A stretch of DNA of 45,417 nt from Nocardioides stalactiti (GCF_014180715.1 NZ_JACEFC010000025.1:1-45417), one strand, 5' to 3'; numbered from the stretch's first letter, positions 14,399-22,869 are shown. Notes: a model not told the origin generated them from the letters alone. Numbers and translations are program-made.

Positions 14399-15102
14399 GC
14401 GGCTCCTCCGAGGATGACGTCGGCCATGGTGTCGAGGATCTCTCCGGGCTCGCCCGAGGCGACGATGCGGCCGCCGGTCATGACGGCTGCGTAGTCCGAG
14501 ACCTTGAGCGCGGTCCGGGCGAACTGCTCGATGCACAGGATCGAGACGCCGCTGTTGGCGATCTGCGCGACGGTCTCGTAGAGCTCCTCCACGATGATCG
14601 GAGCCAGTCCCATCGAGAGCTCGTCGAGCAGCAGCAGGGCCGGGTCCGACGCGAGCGCGCGGGACATCGCAAGCATCTGCTGCTCGCCGCCCGAGAGGGT
14701 GCCGGCCAGCTGGCGGCGGCGCTCGTGGAGCCGGGGGAAGTAGGAGAACGCGGTGTCGAGCACGGCACCGGCGGGGATGCCGGCGTACGACATCAGTCGG
14801 AGGTTCTCCTCGATCGTCAGGTTCGGGAAGACCGACCTGCCCTCGGGGATCGTGCAGAGGCCGACCCGGGCCAGGTCGTCGGACCCGGCGTTCTTCACGT
14901 GCACGCCGGCGAGGTGGATGTCGCCGGACGTCGGCGACTTCTGGCCGGAGACGACCTTGACCAGGGTGGACTTGCCGGCACCGTTGGGGCCGAGCAGCGC
15001 CATGACCGCACCCTTGGGGATGGTGAGGTCGACGCCGCGGAGGACCTCGATCCGGCCGTAGGAGGCGTGGAGGTCGATGACCTCCAGGATCGGGACGCTC
15101 AT
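14395..15102 (-). CDS. livF: ABC transporter ATPase, LivF type
   Basis: One of the two ATPase subunits powering the Liv-type importer. The 235-aa product has Walker A GPNGAGKST (residues 38-46), the signature LSGGEQQMLAMSRAL, and Walker B LLLLDELSMGLAP, where the Glu after Asp is the catalytic base. The D-loop and H-region are present but the switch position reads SILCIEQFART, the EQ form usual in LivF. It begins at ATG 15102, overlapping the LivG stop as ATGA, and its own stop overlaps the exported protein. Substrate is probably not a simple amino acid given the KstR-like operator, but this is inference. Confidence 0.9.
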   Translation of the reverse strand: MSVPILEVIDLHASYGRIEVLRGVDLTIPKGAVMALLGPNGAGKSTLVKVVSGQKSPTSGDIHLAGVHVKNAGSDDLARVGLCTIPEGRSVFPNLTIEENLRLMSYAGIPAGAVLDTAFSYFPRLHERRRQLAGTLSGGEQQMLAMSRALASDPALLLLDELSMGLAPIIVEELYETVAQIANSGVSILCIEQFARTALKVSDYAAVMTGGRIVASGEPGEILDTMADVILGGAA

Positions 15103-15935
15103 GCCAGCCCCTCCTTCACGGCCGGGATCACCGCGGTGTCAGTCGTGTCGTCGAGCCGCACACCAGCGGCGGAACCGACCGCGGTCATCGCCTCCACGGC
15201 GTCGGTGTCGACGTCGGAGTAGCCCAGGTAGGCACGCTGGACCCGGTCGCTGGCGCGGATGTCGGCCGGCGTGCCCGACGCGATCACCGAGCCGAAGTCC
15301 AGGACGTGGATCTGGTCGCACACGCTCATCACCAGGTCCATGTCGTGCTCGACCATCAAGATCCCGCGGCCCTCGTCGGCCAGGTCCTTGAGCAGCTGGC
15401 CGAACGCGACCGACTCGGCCTCGTCCTGGCCCGAGGAGGGCTCGTCGAGCAGCAGCAGGTGGGGGTCGCAGGCCAGGCAGCGGGCCAGCTCCAGCAGGCG
15501 CGCGGTGCCGGTCGGGATGGAGTCGGCGCGCTCGTCGGCGTAGGCGGTGATCCCGACCCGCTCCAGCAGGGCGTCCACGTCGGCGGCGCCGGGCTTGATG
15601 ATGCCGGCGAAGCCCCGGTGGATGTCGTAGGCGACCCGCACGTTCTCCCGCACCGACAGCGACCCGAAGGCCTCCAGCCGCTGGAACGTGCGGCCGATGC
15701 CCTTGCGGGCCCGGCGGTGCACCGGCATCGAGGTGATCGCCTTCCCCCGGAACCGGACCTTGCCCTTGGTCGGCTTCTGCAGGCCGCTGATCACGTTGAA
15801 GCAGGTGGTCTTGCCCGCACCGTTGGGGCCGATGAGTCCCGTGATCGCGCCGGGCTCGGCGCTGAAGCTGGCCTCGTTGACGGCGGTCACCCCACCGAAC
15901 CGGACCACCACGTTGTCGACCTCGAGCAGCGTCAT
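15099..15935 (-). CDS. livG: ABC transporter ATPase, LivG type, with an atypical signature motif
   Basis: Second ATPase subunit (278 aa). Walker A is GPNGAGKTT (residues 36-44), Walker B LLLLDEPSSGQDEAE, and the switch ILMVEHDMDLVM. The ABC signature is unusual: where LivG normally has LSYGQQR, this has IPTGTARLLELARCL. Only the central Gly is conserved, so ATP hydrolysis may rely on the LivF signature, or this is a lineage-specific LivG subtype. ATG 15935 overlaps the permease stop as ATGA. The C-terminal 30 residues (DAVEAMTAVGSAAG...) extend past the usual LivG end. Confidence 0.9.
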   Translation of the reverse strand: MTLLEVDNVVVRFGGVTAVNEASFSAEPGAITGLIGPNGAGKTTCFNVISGLQKPTKGKVRFRGKAITSMPVHRRARKGIGRTFQRLEAFGSLSVRENVRVAYDIHRGFAGIIKPGAADVDALLERVGITAYADERADSIPTGTARLLELARCLACDPHLLLLDEPSSGQDEAESVAFGQLLKDLADEGRGILMVEHDMDLVMSVCDQIHVLDFGSVIASGTPADIRASDRVQRAYLGYSDVDTDAVEAMTAVGSAAGVRLDDTTDTAVIPAVKEGLA

Positions 15936-17905
15936 CGCTCCTCCCCCTTCCCCTCGGCGCCGACCGACACCAGCGGCACGTCGGCAGCACCGGCGGCGGC
16001 GAGCTCGTCGCTGGACACGTGGCCCTTGGGCATCAGTCCGTCCAGCCGTTCGCGGATCTGTGGCTCGAAGCGGGCGCGAATCCGGCGGCCGAGCTTGAAG
16101 AGGTGGTTGGCCACACCGTTCGGGTCACGACCCAGCGCCACCGCACCGAACCCGACGATCGCGAACAGGACTCCGGCGATCTCGGGGTTGTCGGCCTGCC
16201 AGACCGGCATCAGCATCAGCGCCACGCCACCCAGCGCGGCCCCGGTCACCGACGTCACCCCGAACACCACCGCCAGCAGCAGCATCAGCAACGACTGGAA
16301 GTAGAGGAAGTCCGCCGACCCCACCGTGCCCCGAAGGCCGGCGAACAGCGCGCCCGCGACGCCGGCGATCGTGGCCGAGAGACCGAACAGCCCGACCCGG
16401 AACCACCGCATGTCCAGCCCGAGGGTGCCGCACGCCGACGGGCTGTCGCGCATGGCGACCAGCAGTCGGCCCAGGACGCCGCGGCGCACCGCCAGCAGAC
16501 CGATCCCGACCAGCACGAACACCAGCACCATCGTCCAGACGTAGACGGCGTCGCCGGACAGGTCGATCCCCAGGAACGAGGGCCGCTCGGCGTTCAGGGT
16601 GCCGTTGAACTTGAACGCCCAGTCCTGCTGGAAGATCACCTTGTCCATGAGCACCGCGAACGCCAGCGTCGACAGCGCCAGGTAGAGCCCGGTCAGCCGC
16701 AGCACCGGGATCGCGACCAGCGCACCGACCGCGCCCGCGACCAGCCCGGCGATCACGACCGCGAACAGGTTGGGCTCCTCGAGCTTGGCGTAGGTCAGCG
16801 CACCGACGCCGGCGAAGGTGAACTGGGCCAGCGACACGTGCCCGCCGTACCCGGTCAGCAGCACCATCGAGAGCATCACGATCGCGTACGTCGCCGCGGT
16901 GCCCACCAGCAGCAGGTTCGCGGTCGAGAGCCCCGCCACGAGGAGTGCCGCCGCGACCAGCAGGCCGGCCCCCCAGGCCCCTGCTGATCGCAACGGCGGC
17001 ACCGGCGCGGTCACGATGCCCTTGACCTGACCGATCCGCAGCTGGGCCTGCGGCATCAGGATCATCACCGCGAACAGGAACAGCGCCGGGATCGCCGGCC
17101 GCAACGTCGACAGGAACCCGTCGGTCGGCAGGTAGGCCACCGCGTAGGACTCCGCGATCCCCAGGCCCATCGCCCCCACGAACGTCAACGGCAGGCTCTT
17201 CAGCTTGCCGAGCATCGCCGCGGCGTAGGCGTTGATCACCAGCAGCGTCAGCGCGAAGTAGTCCAGGCCCACGGTCGGCGTGAGCAGGATGCCACCCAGC
17301 GCCGCCAGCGAGATCCCGATCGCCCACGACAGGGCCGCGACCGTGTCCGGCCGACCACCAAAGAGCTTGAGCAGCTCGGGGTTGTCCACCGAGGCGCGCA
17401 TCGCGGTCCCGATCCGCGTGAAGTTGAGCAGGCCGTACAGCAGGCCGGCGACCACGATCGAGCAGACGATCGTGACCACCTGGTGGAAGGTGATGTAGGT
17501 GTCGCCGATCTGGTAGCCGGTCTCGGGGTGGAACGGCAGCACGATCCGCGGCTCCGGCGGCCAGATCTGCTGGGTCAGACCGATCAGACCGACCAGCAGA
17601 CCCACCGTGACCACCAACGACACCGACACCGGAGCCTCACCCAGCCCCCGCGCGATGAAACGCTGCGTGAACCACCCGATCGCCGGCCCCACCACCAACA
17701 GCACCAACGCCAGCCCCAGCAGCGTCGGCATCCCCTGCCGCACCGTGAAGTCCCAGAACGTGAAGGCCAGCAGCATCCCGAACGCACCGTGCGCGATGTT
17801 GAACACCCGCGTCGTCGTGTACGTCAGCACCATCCCGGACGCCACGATGGCGTAGGCGGCACCGGTGAACAGCCCGAGCAGCGTGAAGGCGAAGAGTGAG
17901 CTCAT
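15932..17905 (-). CDS. Fused LivH-LivM branched-chain-type ABC permease
   Basis: A 657-aa multi-pass inner-membrane protein that combines both permease subunits of a Liv-type importer. Residues 1-290 look like LivH (start FTLLGLFTGAAYAIVASGMVLTYTTTRVFNIAHGAFGM, later NPELLKLFGGRPDTVAALSWAIG). Residues of about 305-640 look like LivM (LLTGYGGHVSLAQFTFAGVGALTYA, VAMRDSPSACGTLGLDMRWFRVGLFGLSA). The VAMRDSP loop is the EAA-like coupling region to the ATPase. A hydrophilic tail of about 45 residues follows. Such fusions are known in actinobacteria. It follows the receptor gene after 9 nt and overlaps livG. Confidence 0.9.
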   Translation of the reverse strand: MSSLFAFTLLGLFTGAAYAIVASGMVLTYTTTRVFNIAHGAFGMLLAFTFWDFTVRQGMPTLLGLALVLLVVGPAIGWFTQRFIARGLGEAPVSVSLVVTVGLLVGLIGLTQQIWPPEPRIVLPFHPETGYQIGDTYITFHQVVTIVCSIVVAGLLYGLLNFTRIGTAMRASVDNPELLKLFGGRPDTVAALSWAIGISLAALGGILLTPTVGLDYFALTLLVINAYAAAMLGKLKSLPLTFVGAMGLGIAESYAVAYLPTDGFLSTLRPAIPALFLFAVMILMPQAQLRIGQVKGIVTAPVPPLRSAGAWGAGLLVAAALLVAGLSTANLLLVGTAATYAIVMLSMVLLTGYGGHVSLAQFTFAGVGALTYAKLEEPNLFAVVIAGLVAGAVGALVAIPVLRLTGLYLALSTLAFAVLMDKVIFQQDWAFKFNGTLNAERPSFLGIDLSGDAVYVWTMVLVFVLVGIGLLAVRRGVLGRLLVAMRDSPSACGTLGLDMRWFRVGLFGLSATIAGVAGALFAGLRGTVGSADFLYFQSLLMLLLAVVFGVTSVTGAALGGVALMLMPVWQADNPEIAGVLFAIVGFGAVALGRDPNGVANHLFKLGRRIRARFEPQIRERLDGLMPKGHVSSDELAAAGAADVPLVSVGAEGKGEER

Positions 17906-17914
17906 ATCAGGCCC

Positions 17915-19366
17915 TCACTTGGCGTTGACGACGCTTCCGCACATGAACGTGCCGGGCGAGACCTTGCGCCAGCCGCCGTCGTACTGGATGACCATCGTGC
18001 ACGGACCCGTGACGCGGCCGCCGACGTTCTGCGGGGCGTGGAGACCGTTCCCGGTCCAGCCCTTGGTCCGGGAGATCTCCCCCAGCACTGTCGATCGGGT
18101 CAGCTTGCCACCCAGCCCGATCGCGGTCTCGACGAACAACCGGGCCGCCGACCACGCGTAGAGGCCGTAGAAGTTCGGGACCGCGCCCGGCTTCACCTGC
18201 TGCAACCAGGCCAGGTAGTTCTGCATCTCGGGGTTGGACCGGTTCTCGAAGAGGTCGGTCGTGGAGTAGACGTAGACGTTCTCGGCGAGGCCTCCGGCCA
18301 GCTCGACGTACCGACCGTCGTAGATCGTCGGGTCCTGGAGGTAGACCTCCGGCTCGTAGCCCTGCTGCTGCATGGCCTGCTGGAGCTTCACCGTGTTCTG
18401 GTAGGGCCCGGTGTAGACGACCATCTTGATGCCCTTGTCCTTGAGCTGCTGGACGTAGGGAGCGAAGTTGAACTCCGCGACATCGATGCTCTGGCGGTAG
18501 TCGACGTCCCAGCCCACCTTCTCCCACGCATCGGCCTGGTAGTTCGCGTTCTCCGGCGCCGCACCCCCGTTGATCCAGAGGACGCCGACGCTCTGCGTGG
18601 CGTCCTTGTGCTCCTTGAGGAACCACTTCGGGTAGGAGTCGGGGATGAGGAACGGCTGGGTGGTGTAGGTCGCGTAGCAGGTCGTGCATGCCCCCCGCTC
18701 GGAGGTCGTGCTGACCGTCCGGATGTCCGGCAGGCCGCAGTCCTCAGCCAGCGAGGCACCACCGGAGTCGAACGCCCCCATCGACCCGACCGCCGCGAAC
18801 GCCTCGTCGCACGCCTTGGCGTAGGCCTGCTGGTCCGCGCCCGCGTCGGCCCGGCTGTCCAGCGGCAGGATCTCCAGCTTGCGCCCGCAGACGTCGCCCT
18901 GGGAGTTGAAGAACTCCGCATACGCCCGGACCGCGAGCTGGGAGGACTCGAAGATGCCCGGGACCGGCCCGGAGATGTCGGCGACGTTGGCCAGCACGAT
19001 CTTGTCGTCGGTCACCCCGGTCTGGTTCTTGAACCCGTCGCAGGAGGCCTGCTTCGCCCCGCCGGTCGCGTCGTTCTTGGTACCAGGTGCACCCGTGTCC
19101 CCCGGGTCACCGGCCCCGGTGTCGGTACCGGTGCCACTGTCGGTGCCGGTTCCGCTGTCCGTGCCCGGGCCGGCCCCGGTATCGGATCCGGGGTCCGCGC
19201 CGGCGTCCACCCCGCTGTCGGCGCCGGGAACACCGTCGACTGCGGTGTCCCCGCCTGGCTGCTGACCCCCGGCCTGCGCCACCGTCTCCGGATCGAGCCG
19301 GGAACCGCAGGCTGCGAGGAGAAGGACAAGGACCGACGCCACGAAGGCGTTGCGAGCACGAACCAC
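17915..19366 (-). CDS. Liv-type ABC transporter substrate-binding lipoprotein
   Basis: A 483-aa extracellular receptor. The signal peptide ends in the lipobox LLAAC, with Cys20 lipidated. It is followed by a low-complexity tether of about 70 residues rich in Asp, Gly, Thr and Ser (TDSGTGTDSGTGTDTG). The type I periplasmic-binding domain then starts near GVTDDKIVLANVADISGPVPG. Four or more Cys (DVCGRK, AEDCG, ACTTCYATY) suggest disulfides. GTG 19366 is supported by GAGAGG upstream. It is the first gene of the operon, behind a KstR-like palindrome and a CRP-type palindrome. Ligand is unknown; lipid or steroid-derived acids would fit the operator, amino acids would fit the family. Confidence 0.88.
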   Translation of the reverse strand: MVRARNAFVASVLVLLLAACGSRLDPETVAQAGGQQPGGDTAVDGVPGADSGVDAGADPGSDTGAGPGTDSGTGTDSGTGTDTGAGDPGDTGAPGTKNDATGGAKQASCDGFKNQTGVTDDKIVLANVADISGPVPGIFESSQLAVRAYAEFFNSQGDVCGRKLEILPLDSRADAGADQQAYAKACDEAFAAVGSMGAFDSGGASLAEDCGLPDIRTVSTTSERGACTTCYATYTTQPFLIPDSYPKWFLKEHKDATQSVGVLWINGGAAPENANYQADAWEKVGWDVDYRQSIDVAEFNFAPYVQQLKDKGIKMVVYTGPYQNTVKLQQAMQQQGYEPEVYLQDPTIYDGRYVELAGGLAENVYVYSTTDLFENRSNPEMQNYLAWLQQVKPGAVPNFYGLYAWSAARLFVETAIGLGGKLTRSTVLGEISRTKGWTGNGLHAPQNVGGRVTGPCTMVIQYDGGWRKVSPGTFMCGSVVNAK

Positions 19367-19400
19367 GGGGGCACCTCTCAGCGCGCCGCCGGAATGGCGG

Positions 19401-19416
19401 CTAGAACACGTTCTAG
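19401..19416 (-). promoter_or_regulatory. Perfect KstR-like operator upstream of the Liv operon
   Basis: CTAGAACACGTTCTAG, 7-bp perfect arms around AC; its inner 14 bases fit the TNNAACNNGTTNNA consensus I recall for KstR completely. It lies 35-50 bp upstream of the receptor GTG, a promoter-overlapping position suited to repression. Confidence 0.7.
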
Positions 19417-19454
19417 TAAGAACGAGCGACTGTGACCCGGGACACGTTCTTCAA

Positions 19455-19474
19455 AATGTGATCTGGCTCACATT
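19455..19474 (-). promoter_or_regulatory. Perfect CRP/GlxR-type cAMP-receptor site
   Basis: AATGTGA (19455-19461), six bases, TCACATT (19468-19474): a perfect match to TGTGA-N6-TCACA with extra flanking symmetry. It lies about 90-108 bp upstream of the receptor gene, suited to activation. It overlaps the stop codon of the upstream DapB-like gene. Confidence 0.75.
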
Positions 19475-20517
19475 CGAGCGGCGGGGGTGGGGATGTCGGC
19501 ATAGGAGACCAGGCCCGGACGCGCTGCGACGACGTGCGGGATCGCGTGCACGACGGGCATGCCGGTGATGGTCATGCCGATGCCGTGCATGTCCTCGACG
19601 GTCAGTGTCTCGAGCGGCTGGTCGGGCAGCAGGCCGAGCGTCAGCGAGACCTGGGGCGATCCGTCGATCTCGATCTTGTAGCCGTGCTCGGCGGGCATCG
19701 GCGGGTCGAGCTCGCCCGACATCACCCAGCGCTGGTGGAGCTCGATGACCTCGCGGCCACCGGCGACGCCGAGGAACCGCACGTCCATACCCGCCACCGT
19801 GCCGGCCGCGATCGGGCGGCCGACGAGGTCGAGGTCGCGGACGGCGGCGCTGACGTCGACGCGGCAGTCGACCCGGTCGAGGTCGACACCGAGACAGTCG
19901 GCGAGGACGTGCACGCCGTCCTCGAAGACCGCGACGGCCGCCCGGATGTCGTCGGCGTGACCAGCGTCGTCGAGGGGCCGGCCCCAGCCGAGCCCGTCCA
20001 TGTTGGAGTCGCCGGCGAAGCTGCTCACGTCGACGGACTCGACCGAGCGGACGTGGCGGACCTCGCTGCAGATACCGGTGGCGACGGCCGCGAGCAGCTG
20101 GGCGTAGCCCGGGTTCATACCGCTGCCGAACAGGCTCGCTCCGCCGGCCTCGGCGGCCGCGGCCAGGGCCTCGCGCGCCCCGGCGATGCTGTGCCCGGTG
20201 AGGAACTCGGCCGTCGTCACCACGTTGGCGCCGGACCGCAGGATCCGCTCGACGGTCGGGACGTCGAACCGGAGCGGTGTGTAGACCACGCAGTCGGGCC
20301 GCAGGGCCAGCAGCGCGTCAACGTCGTCGGTCGCGGTCACCCCGCACGTCTCCGGCAGCCGGCACAGGGTGGCGACGTCCTGCCCGACCTTGTCCGGGCT
20401 CCATGCGTAGCAGCCGACCAGCTCCAGGTCGGTGCGACGCAGGATCGCCTGCACCGTGGCGCGGGCGACGTTGCCGGTGGTCCACTGCACCACGCGCAAC
20501 GGCGGCTGAGCAGTCAT
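19468..20517 (-). CDS. Dihydrodipicolinate-reductase-like NAD(P)-binding oxidoreductase
   Basis: A 349-aa protein of the DapB-N-like family that includes 2,4-diaminopentanoate dehydrogenase; many actinobacterial members have unknown substrates. The Rossmann start is VVQWTTGNVARATVQAI, then ELVGCYAWSPDKVGQD, VVYTPLRFDVPTVERILRSGANVVTTAEF and LFGSGMNPGYAQLLA. The start ATG 20517 overlaps the SDR stop as ATGA; the longer upstream frame is a shadow. The C-terminal region contains HAIPHVVAARPGLVSYADIPTP. It is the last gene of an IclR-SDR-DapB-like operon. An amine or imine redox function is possible; a steroid or lipid intermediate cannot be excluded. Confidence 0.8.
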   Translation of the reverse strand: MTAQPPLRVVQWTTGNVARATVQAILRRTDLELVGCYAWSPDKVGQDVATLCRLPETCGVTATDDVDALLALRPDCVVYTPLRFDVPTVERILRSGANVVTTAEFLTGHSIAGAREALAAAAEAGGASLFGSGMNPGYAQLLAAVATGICSEVRHVRSVESVDVSSFAGDSNMDGLGWGRPLDDAGHADDIRAAVAVFEDGVHVLADCLGVDLDRVDCRVDVSAAVRDLDLVGRPIAAGTVAGMDVRFLGVAGGREVIELHQRWVMSGELDPPMPAEHGYKIEIDGSPQVSLTLGLLPDQPLETLTVEDMHGIGMTITGMPVVHAIPHVVAARPGLVSYADIPTPAARM

Positions 20518-21506
20518 GACGGTCTCCTGTCGTTGAACCAGCGCACCCCGGCGCGGATCGACTCCTCGGTCGGGCTCGGCTCCCAGCCGAGCTCGCGGAT
20601 GGCCTTGCCGTGGTCGAGCGCCGACTGGATGTGCATCAACCGGACGCTGGTCAGCGTGACAACGGTGTCCTTCCGGGAGATCCGCGACCACGCCGTGCCG
20701 ACGCTTCCGAGCACCTTCATCACCGGGATCGGCAACCCGACTCTCGGCGGCTCGACGCCGCCCTCGTCCGCTGCGACCGAGAAGAGGTCGCGGATGGAGA
20801 GGTAGCTCTCGGAGATGATGTAGCGGTCGCCGACCCGCCCCTTGTCCTCCGCGAGCAGGAACGCACGCGCCGCGTCCTCGATGCCGACGACCTCCATCGC
20901 CGCGCCCTTCACGTACGCCGCCATCCTGCCGCGGGAGGCCGCGCGAACGAGTCCGCCGTGCGGCGTCGGCCCGAGGTCACGCGGACCGTACGTCGTGCCG
21001 ACGTTGAGGACCACGGCCGGCAGACCGCGGTCGCGCGCGGCCTCCAGGACCAGGTCCTCGGCCTGGATCCGGGTCTCGATGTAGGGACCGCCGAGGTGCC
21101 GCCAGGTGTGCGGCGTCGACTCGTCGGCAAGCCCGCGATCGGCGATCCCGATGGTCCCGACCGTGCTGCAGAACACGAACCGCGGGACGACGACAGCAAG
21201 CGCCGCGTCGATCACTCCCCGCAGGGCGTCGACGTTGGTGGCGAACAGCGGCCCAGGGTCGCGCAGCCAGGCCCGGGTGTCGACGATGCAGTAGTGCACG
21301 GCGTCGACGCCGGTCATCGCGGCTCGCAGCGCGGGGCCGTCGGACAGCTCGCCCCGCACGATCTCGACGTCGAGGTCGTCGATCGCAGCGGTCGAGCTGG
21401 ACGGACGCAGCCAGACCCGCACCGCGTCGCCGCGCGCGACGAGCTGTCGGATCACGTGGGAGCCGAGGAACCCGCTGCCTCCCATCACCAACGTGGTCCT
21501 GCTCAT
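20514..21506 (-). CDS. Extended SDR (NAD-dependent epimerase / 3beta-HSD-like), Lys-to-Arg at the catalytic site
   Basis: A 330-aa extended short-chain dehydrogenase. The dinucleotide motif is GGSGFLGSHV near the N-terminus (MSRTTLVMGGSGFLG), followed by the DAVHYCI and FVFCSTVGTIG strands. The catalytic YxxxK reads PYIETRIQAE, so the usual Lys is Arg. The substrate-binding helix NVGTTYGPRDLGPTPHG is normal. The best family resemblance is to 3beta-hydroxysteroid dehydrogenase / dihydroflavonol reductase types. ATG 21506 overlaps the IclR stop as ATGA and the stop overlaps the DapB-like gene. Oxidation or reduction of a hydroxy/keto group in the pathway sensed by the IclR regulator is inferred. 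Confidence 0.85.
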   Translation of the reverse strand: MSRTTLVMGGSGFLGSHVIRQLVARGDAVRVWLRPSSSTAAIDDLDVEIVRGELSDGPALRAAMTGVDAVHYCIVDTRAWLRDPGPLFATNVDALRGVIDAALAVVVPRFVFCSTVGTIGIADRGLADESTPHTWRHLGGPYIETRIQAEDLVLEAARDRGLPAVVLNVGTTYGPRDLGPTPHGGLVRAASRGRMAAYVKGAAMEVVGIEDAARAFLLAEDKGRVGDRYIISESYLSIRDLFSVAADEGGVEPPRVGLPIPVMKVLGSVGTAWSRISRKDTVVTLTSVRLMHIQSALDHGKAIRELGWEPSPTEESIRAGVRWFNDRRPS

Positions 21507-22366
21507 CTGGCTCCCTCTCCTGTCGACGGCTGGAGGTCGGCCGTCGCCGTGGTCACCTCGCGCGCCAGGGTCGCCACCTGACGCTGCGTCATCCGCTTGC
21601 CGGGGTGCACCGACAGCAGCAGCGCCACCCGGCCGTCCGGGCCGAAGACCGGCGCGGAGACGGTGCTGACCTCGTGGTCGCGATGGGGCCCGTCGATCTG
21701 CTCGGCCACGATCTGCCCGAGCAGCGCCTGGACGACGGACTGGATCGCCGGCGAGACGCCCTCGCCACGCAGGGTGCCGACGAGGCCGACCAGCGGCGCC
21801 ATCGCCGGCGTCATGTGGTCGTACTCGTAGCCGCGCTCGCGGACCGTCGCGAGGTGCGCGTCGAGGCGCGCGATCAGCCCGGGGTCGGTGACGCCGCTGC
21901 GTTCCCGCCACGCCTGCTGCTCCGCCGGGGACTCCCACGCGGCGAACGCGGTCCCGAGGGGTGCGGCGTACGGCAGGTGGTCGCCGACCGGGAGGGTCAC
22001 CCCGGGCGACCCGGTCTCGAACGCGGTGACGACCACCGACCCCGCCACTCGCTCGATCACCGAGGCGGGACACCCGTGGGCGACCTGGAGCTCGCGCGCC
22101 CGGGCGCGGGCCGCGACGACCAGCGGTCGTGCGGTCTCGGCGCGACCGGCCAGCACCGCCAGACCAGGGCCGAGGGCGTAGGTCTTCTCGAGCGGGTCGC
22201 GGACGACCCACCCGCGTTCCTCGAGCGTGGTCAGGATGGCGTGGCCCGTGGCCTGGGTGAGGTCGAGCTCGCGGGCGATGTCGGAGAAGCGCAGGTCGCC
22301 CGCGCCCGGACGCCCAAGGAGCTCGAGCACGTCGAGCGCACGCGCGGTCGGCGGTGATGCGGACAC
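21503..22366 (-). CDS. IclR-family transcriptional regulator
   Basis: A 287-aa regulator. The N-terminal winged helix (ALDVLELLGRPGAGDLRFSDIARELDLTQATGHAILTTLEERGWVVRD) contains the recognition helix near ATGHAILTTLE. The effector-binding IclR domain follows (PASVIERVAGSVVVTAFETGS to LGLVGTLRGEG). GTG 22366 has AGGAGG 5 nt upstream. It is the first gene of the operon and divergent from the NTF2-like gene across an 89-bp region that has a near-palindrome at 22420-22433, so it probably controls both sides. The effector is likely a small organic acid or its CoA ester, by family precedent only. Confidence 0.9.
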   Translation of the reverse strand: MSASPPTARALDVLELLGRPGAGDLRFSDIARELDLTQATGHAILTTLEERGWVVRDPLEKTYALGPGLAVLAGRAETARPLVVAARARARELQVAHGCPASVIERVAGSVVVTAFETGSPGVTLPVGDHLPYAAPLGTAFAAWESPAEQQAWRERSGVTDPGLIARLDAHLATVRERGYEYDHMTPAMAPLVGLVGTLRGEGVSPAIQSVVQALLGQIVAEQIDGPHRDHEVSTVSAPVFGPDGRVALLLSVHPGKRMTQRQVATLAREVTTATADLQPSTGEGAR

Positions 22367-22419
22367 CTTGACCTCCTCGACGCGCAGCCTTACCGTTTCT
22401 CGATAGTTCGAATCTAGTT

Positions 22420-22433
22420 CTCGGATATTCGAG
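22420..22433. promoter_or_regulatory. Candidate IclR operator in the divergent region
   Basis: CTCGGATATTCGAG is a 14-bp palindrome with one mismatch, between the IclR gene and the NTF2-like gene. The neighbouring TTCGAATCTAG (22408-22418) resembles the GAATCTAG element seen at 43308 and 40574. The AT content rises here, as expected of a promoter. Confidence 0.45.
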
Positions 22434-22455
22434 GGTCAAGGAGACGGGCGCTCGC

Positions 22456-22869
22456 ATGAGCCACCACCACGACGCCCAGGACATCGCCGACGTCCTGGTC
22501 CGCTACGCCACCGGGATCGACTCCCGCGACTGGGACCTGTTCCGGACCGTGTTCACCGAGGACTGCACCATCGACTACGGCCCGGTCGGCCGCTGGAACG
22601 GGATCGAGGAGCTGGTCGCCTTCATGGTCGAGGCCCACCTCGGCGCCGGTCTGACGCTGCACCGGATCACCAACGTCGTCGCTCAGGTCGATGGCGCAAC
22701 TGGGGACACAGCGACCGCGACGGCGTACGTCGACGCCCTCCTGATGAACCCCGAGGGCACCGGCGGCGTGCAGGCAGCCGGCTCCTACGAGGACCGCCTG
22801 GTCCGGACGACGACCGGCTGGCGGATCTCGGACCGGGTCTTCACCCCCGCCCGGTTCGCGAGCGTGTGA
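22456..22869 (+). CDS. NTF2-like / SnoaL-like domain protein
   Basis: A 137-aa alpha+beta cone-barrel protein. The pattern AQDIADVLVRYATGIDSRDWDLFRTVFTEDCTIDYGPVGRWNGIEELVAFM is typical of the SnoaL-like family that includes ketosteroid isomerase-like and dehydratase-like members. The central Asp/His candidates are Asp of FTEDC and His of LTLHRITN. AAGGAG precedes ATG 22456. It overlaps the following SDR by one to four bases (TGATG), so the pair is translationally coupled. Isomerase or dehydratase activity on a hydroxy-substrate handled by the SDR is a plausible inference. Confidence 0.8.
   Translation: MSHHHDAQDIADVLVRYATGIDSRDWDLFRTVFTEDCTIDYGPVGRWNGIEELVAFMVEAHLGAGLTLHRITNVVAQVDGATGDTATATAYVDALLMNPEGTGGVQAAGSYEDRLVRTTTGWRISDRVFTPARFASV

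Noticed and set aside
12584..14494. 636-codon plus-strand frame opposite the collagen-like gene
   Set aside because: Shadow of a GC-rich repeat region; the minus-strand reading has a signal peptide, a membrane anchor and ATGA coupling on both sides.
20518..20691. N-terminal extension of the DapB-like protein to an upstream start at 20691
   Set aside because: The extra residues are a shadow of the SDR gene; the ATGA overlap at 20514-20517 marks the natural start.
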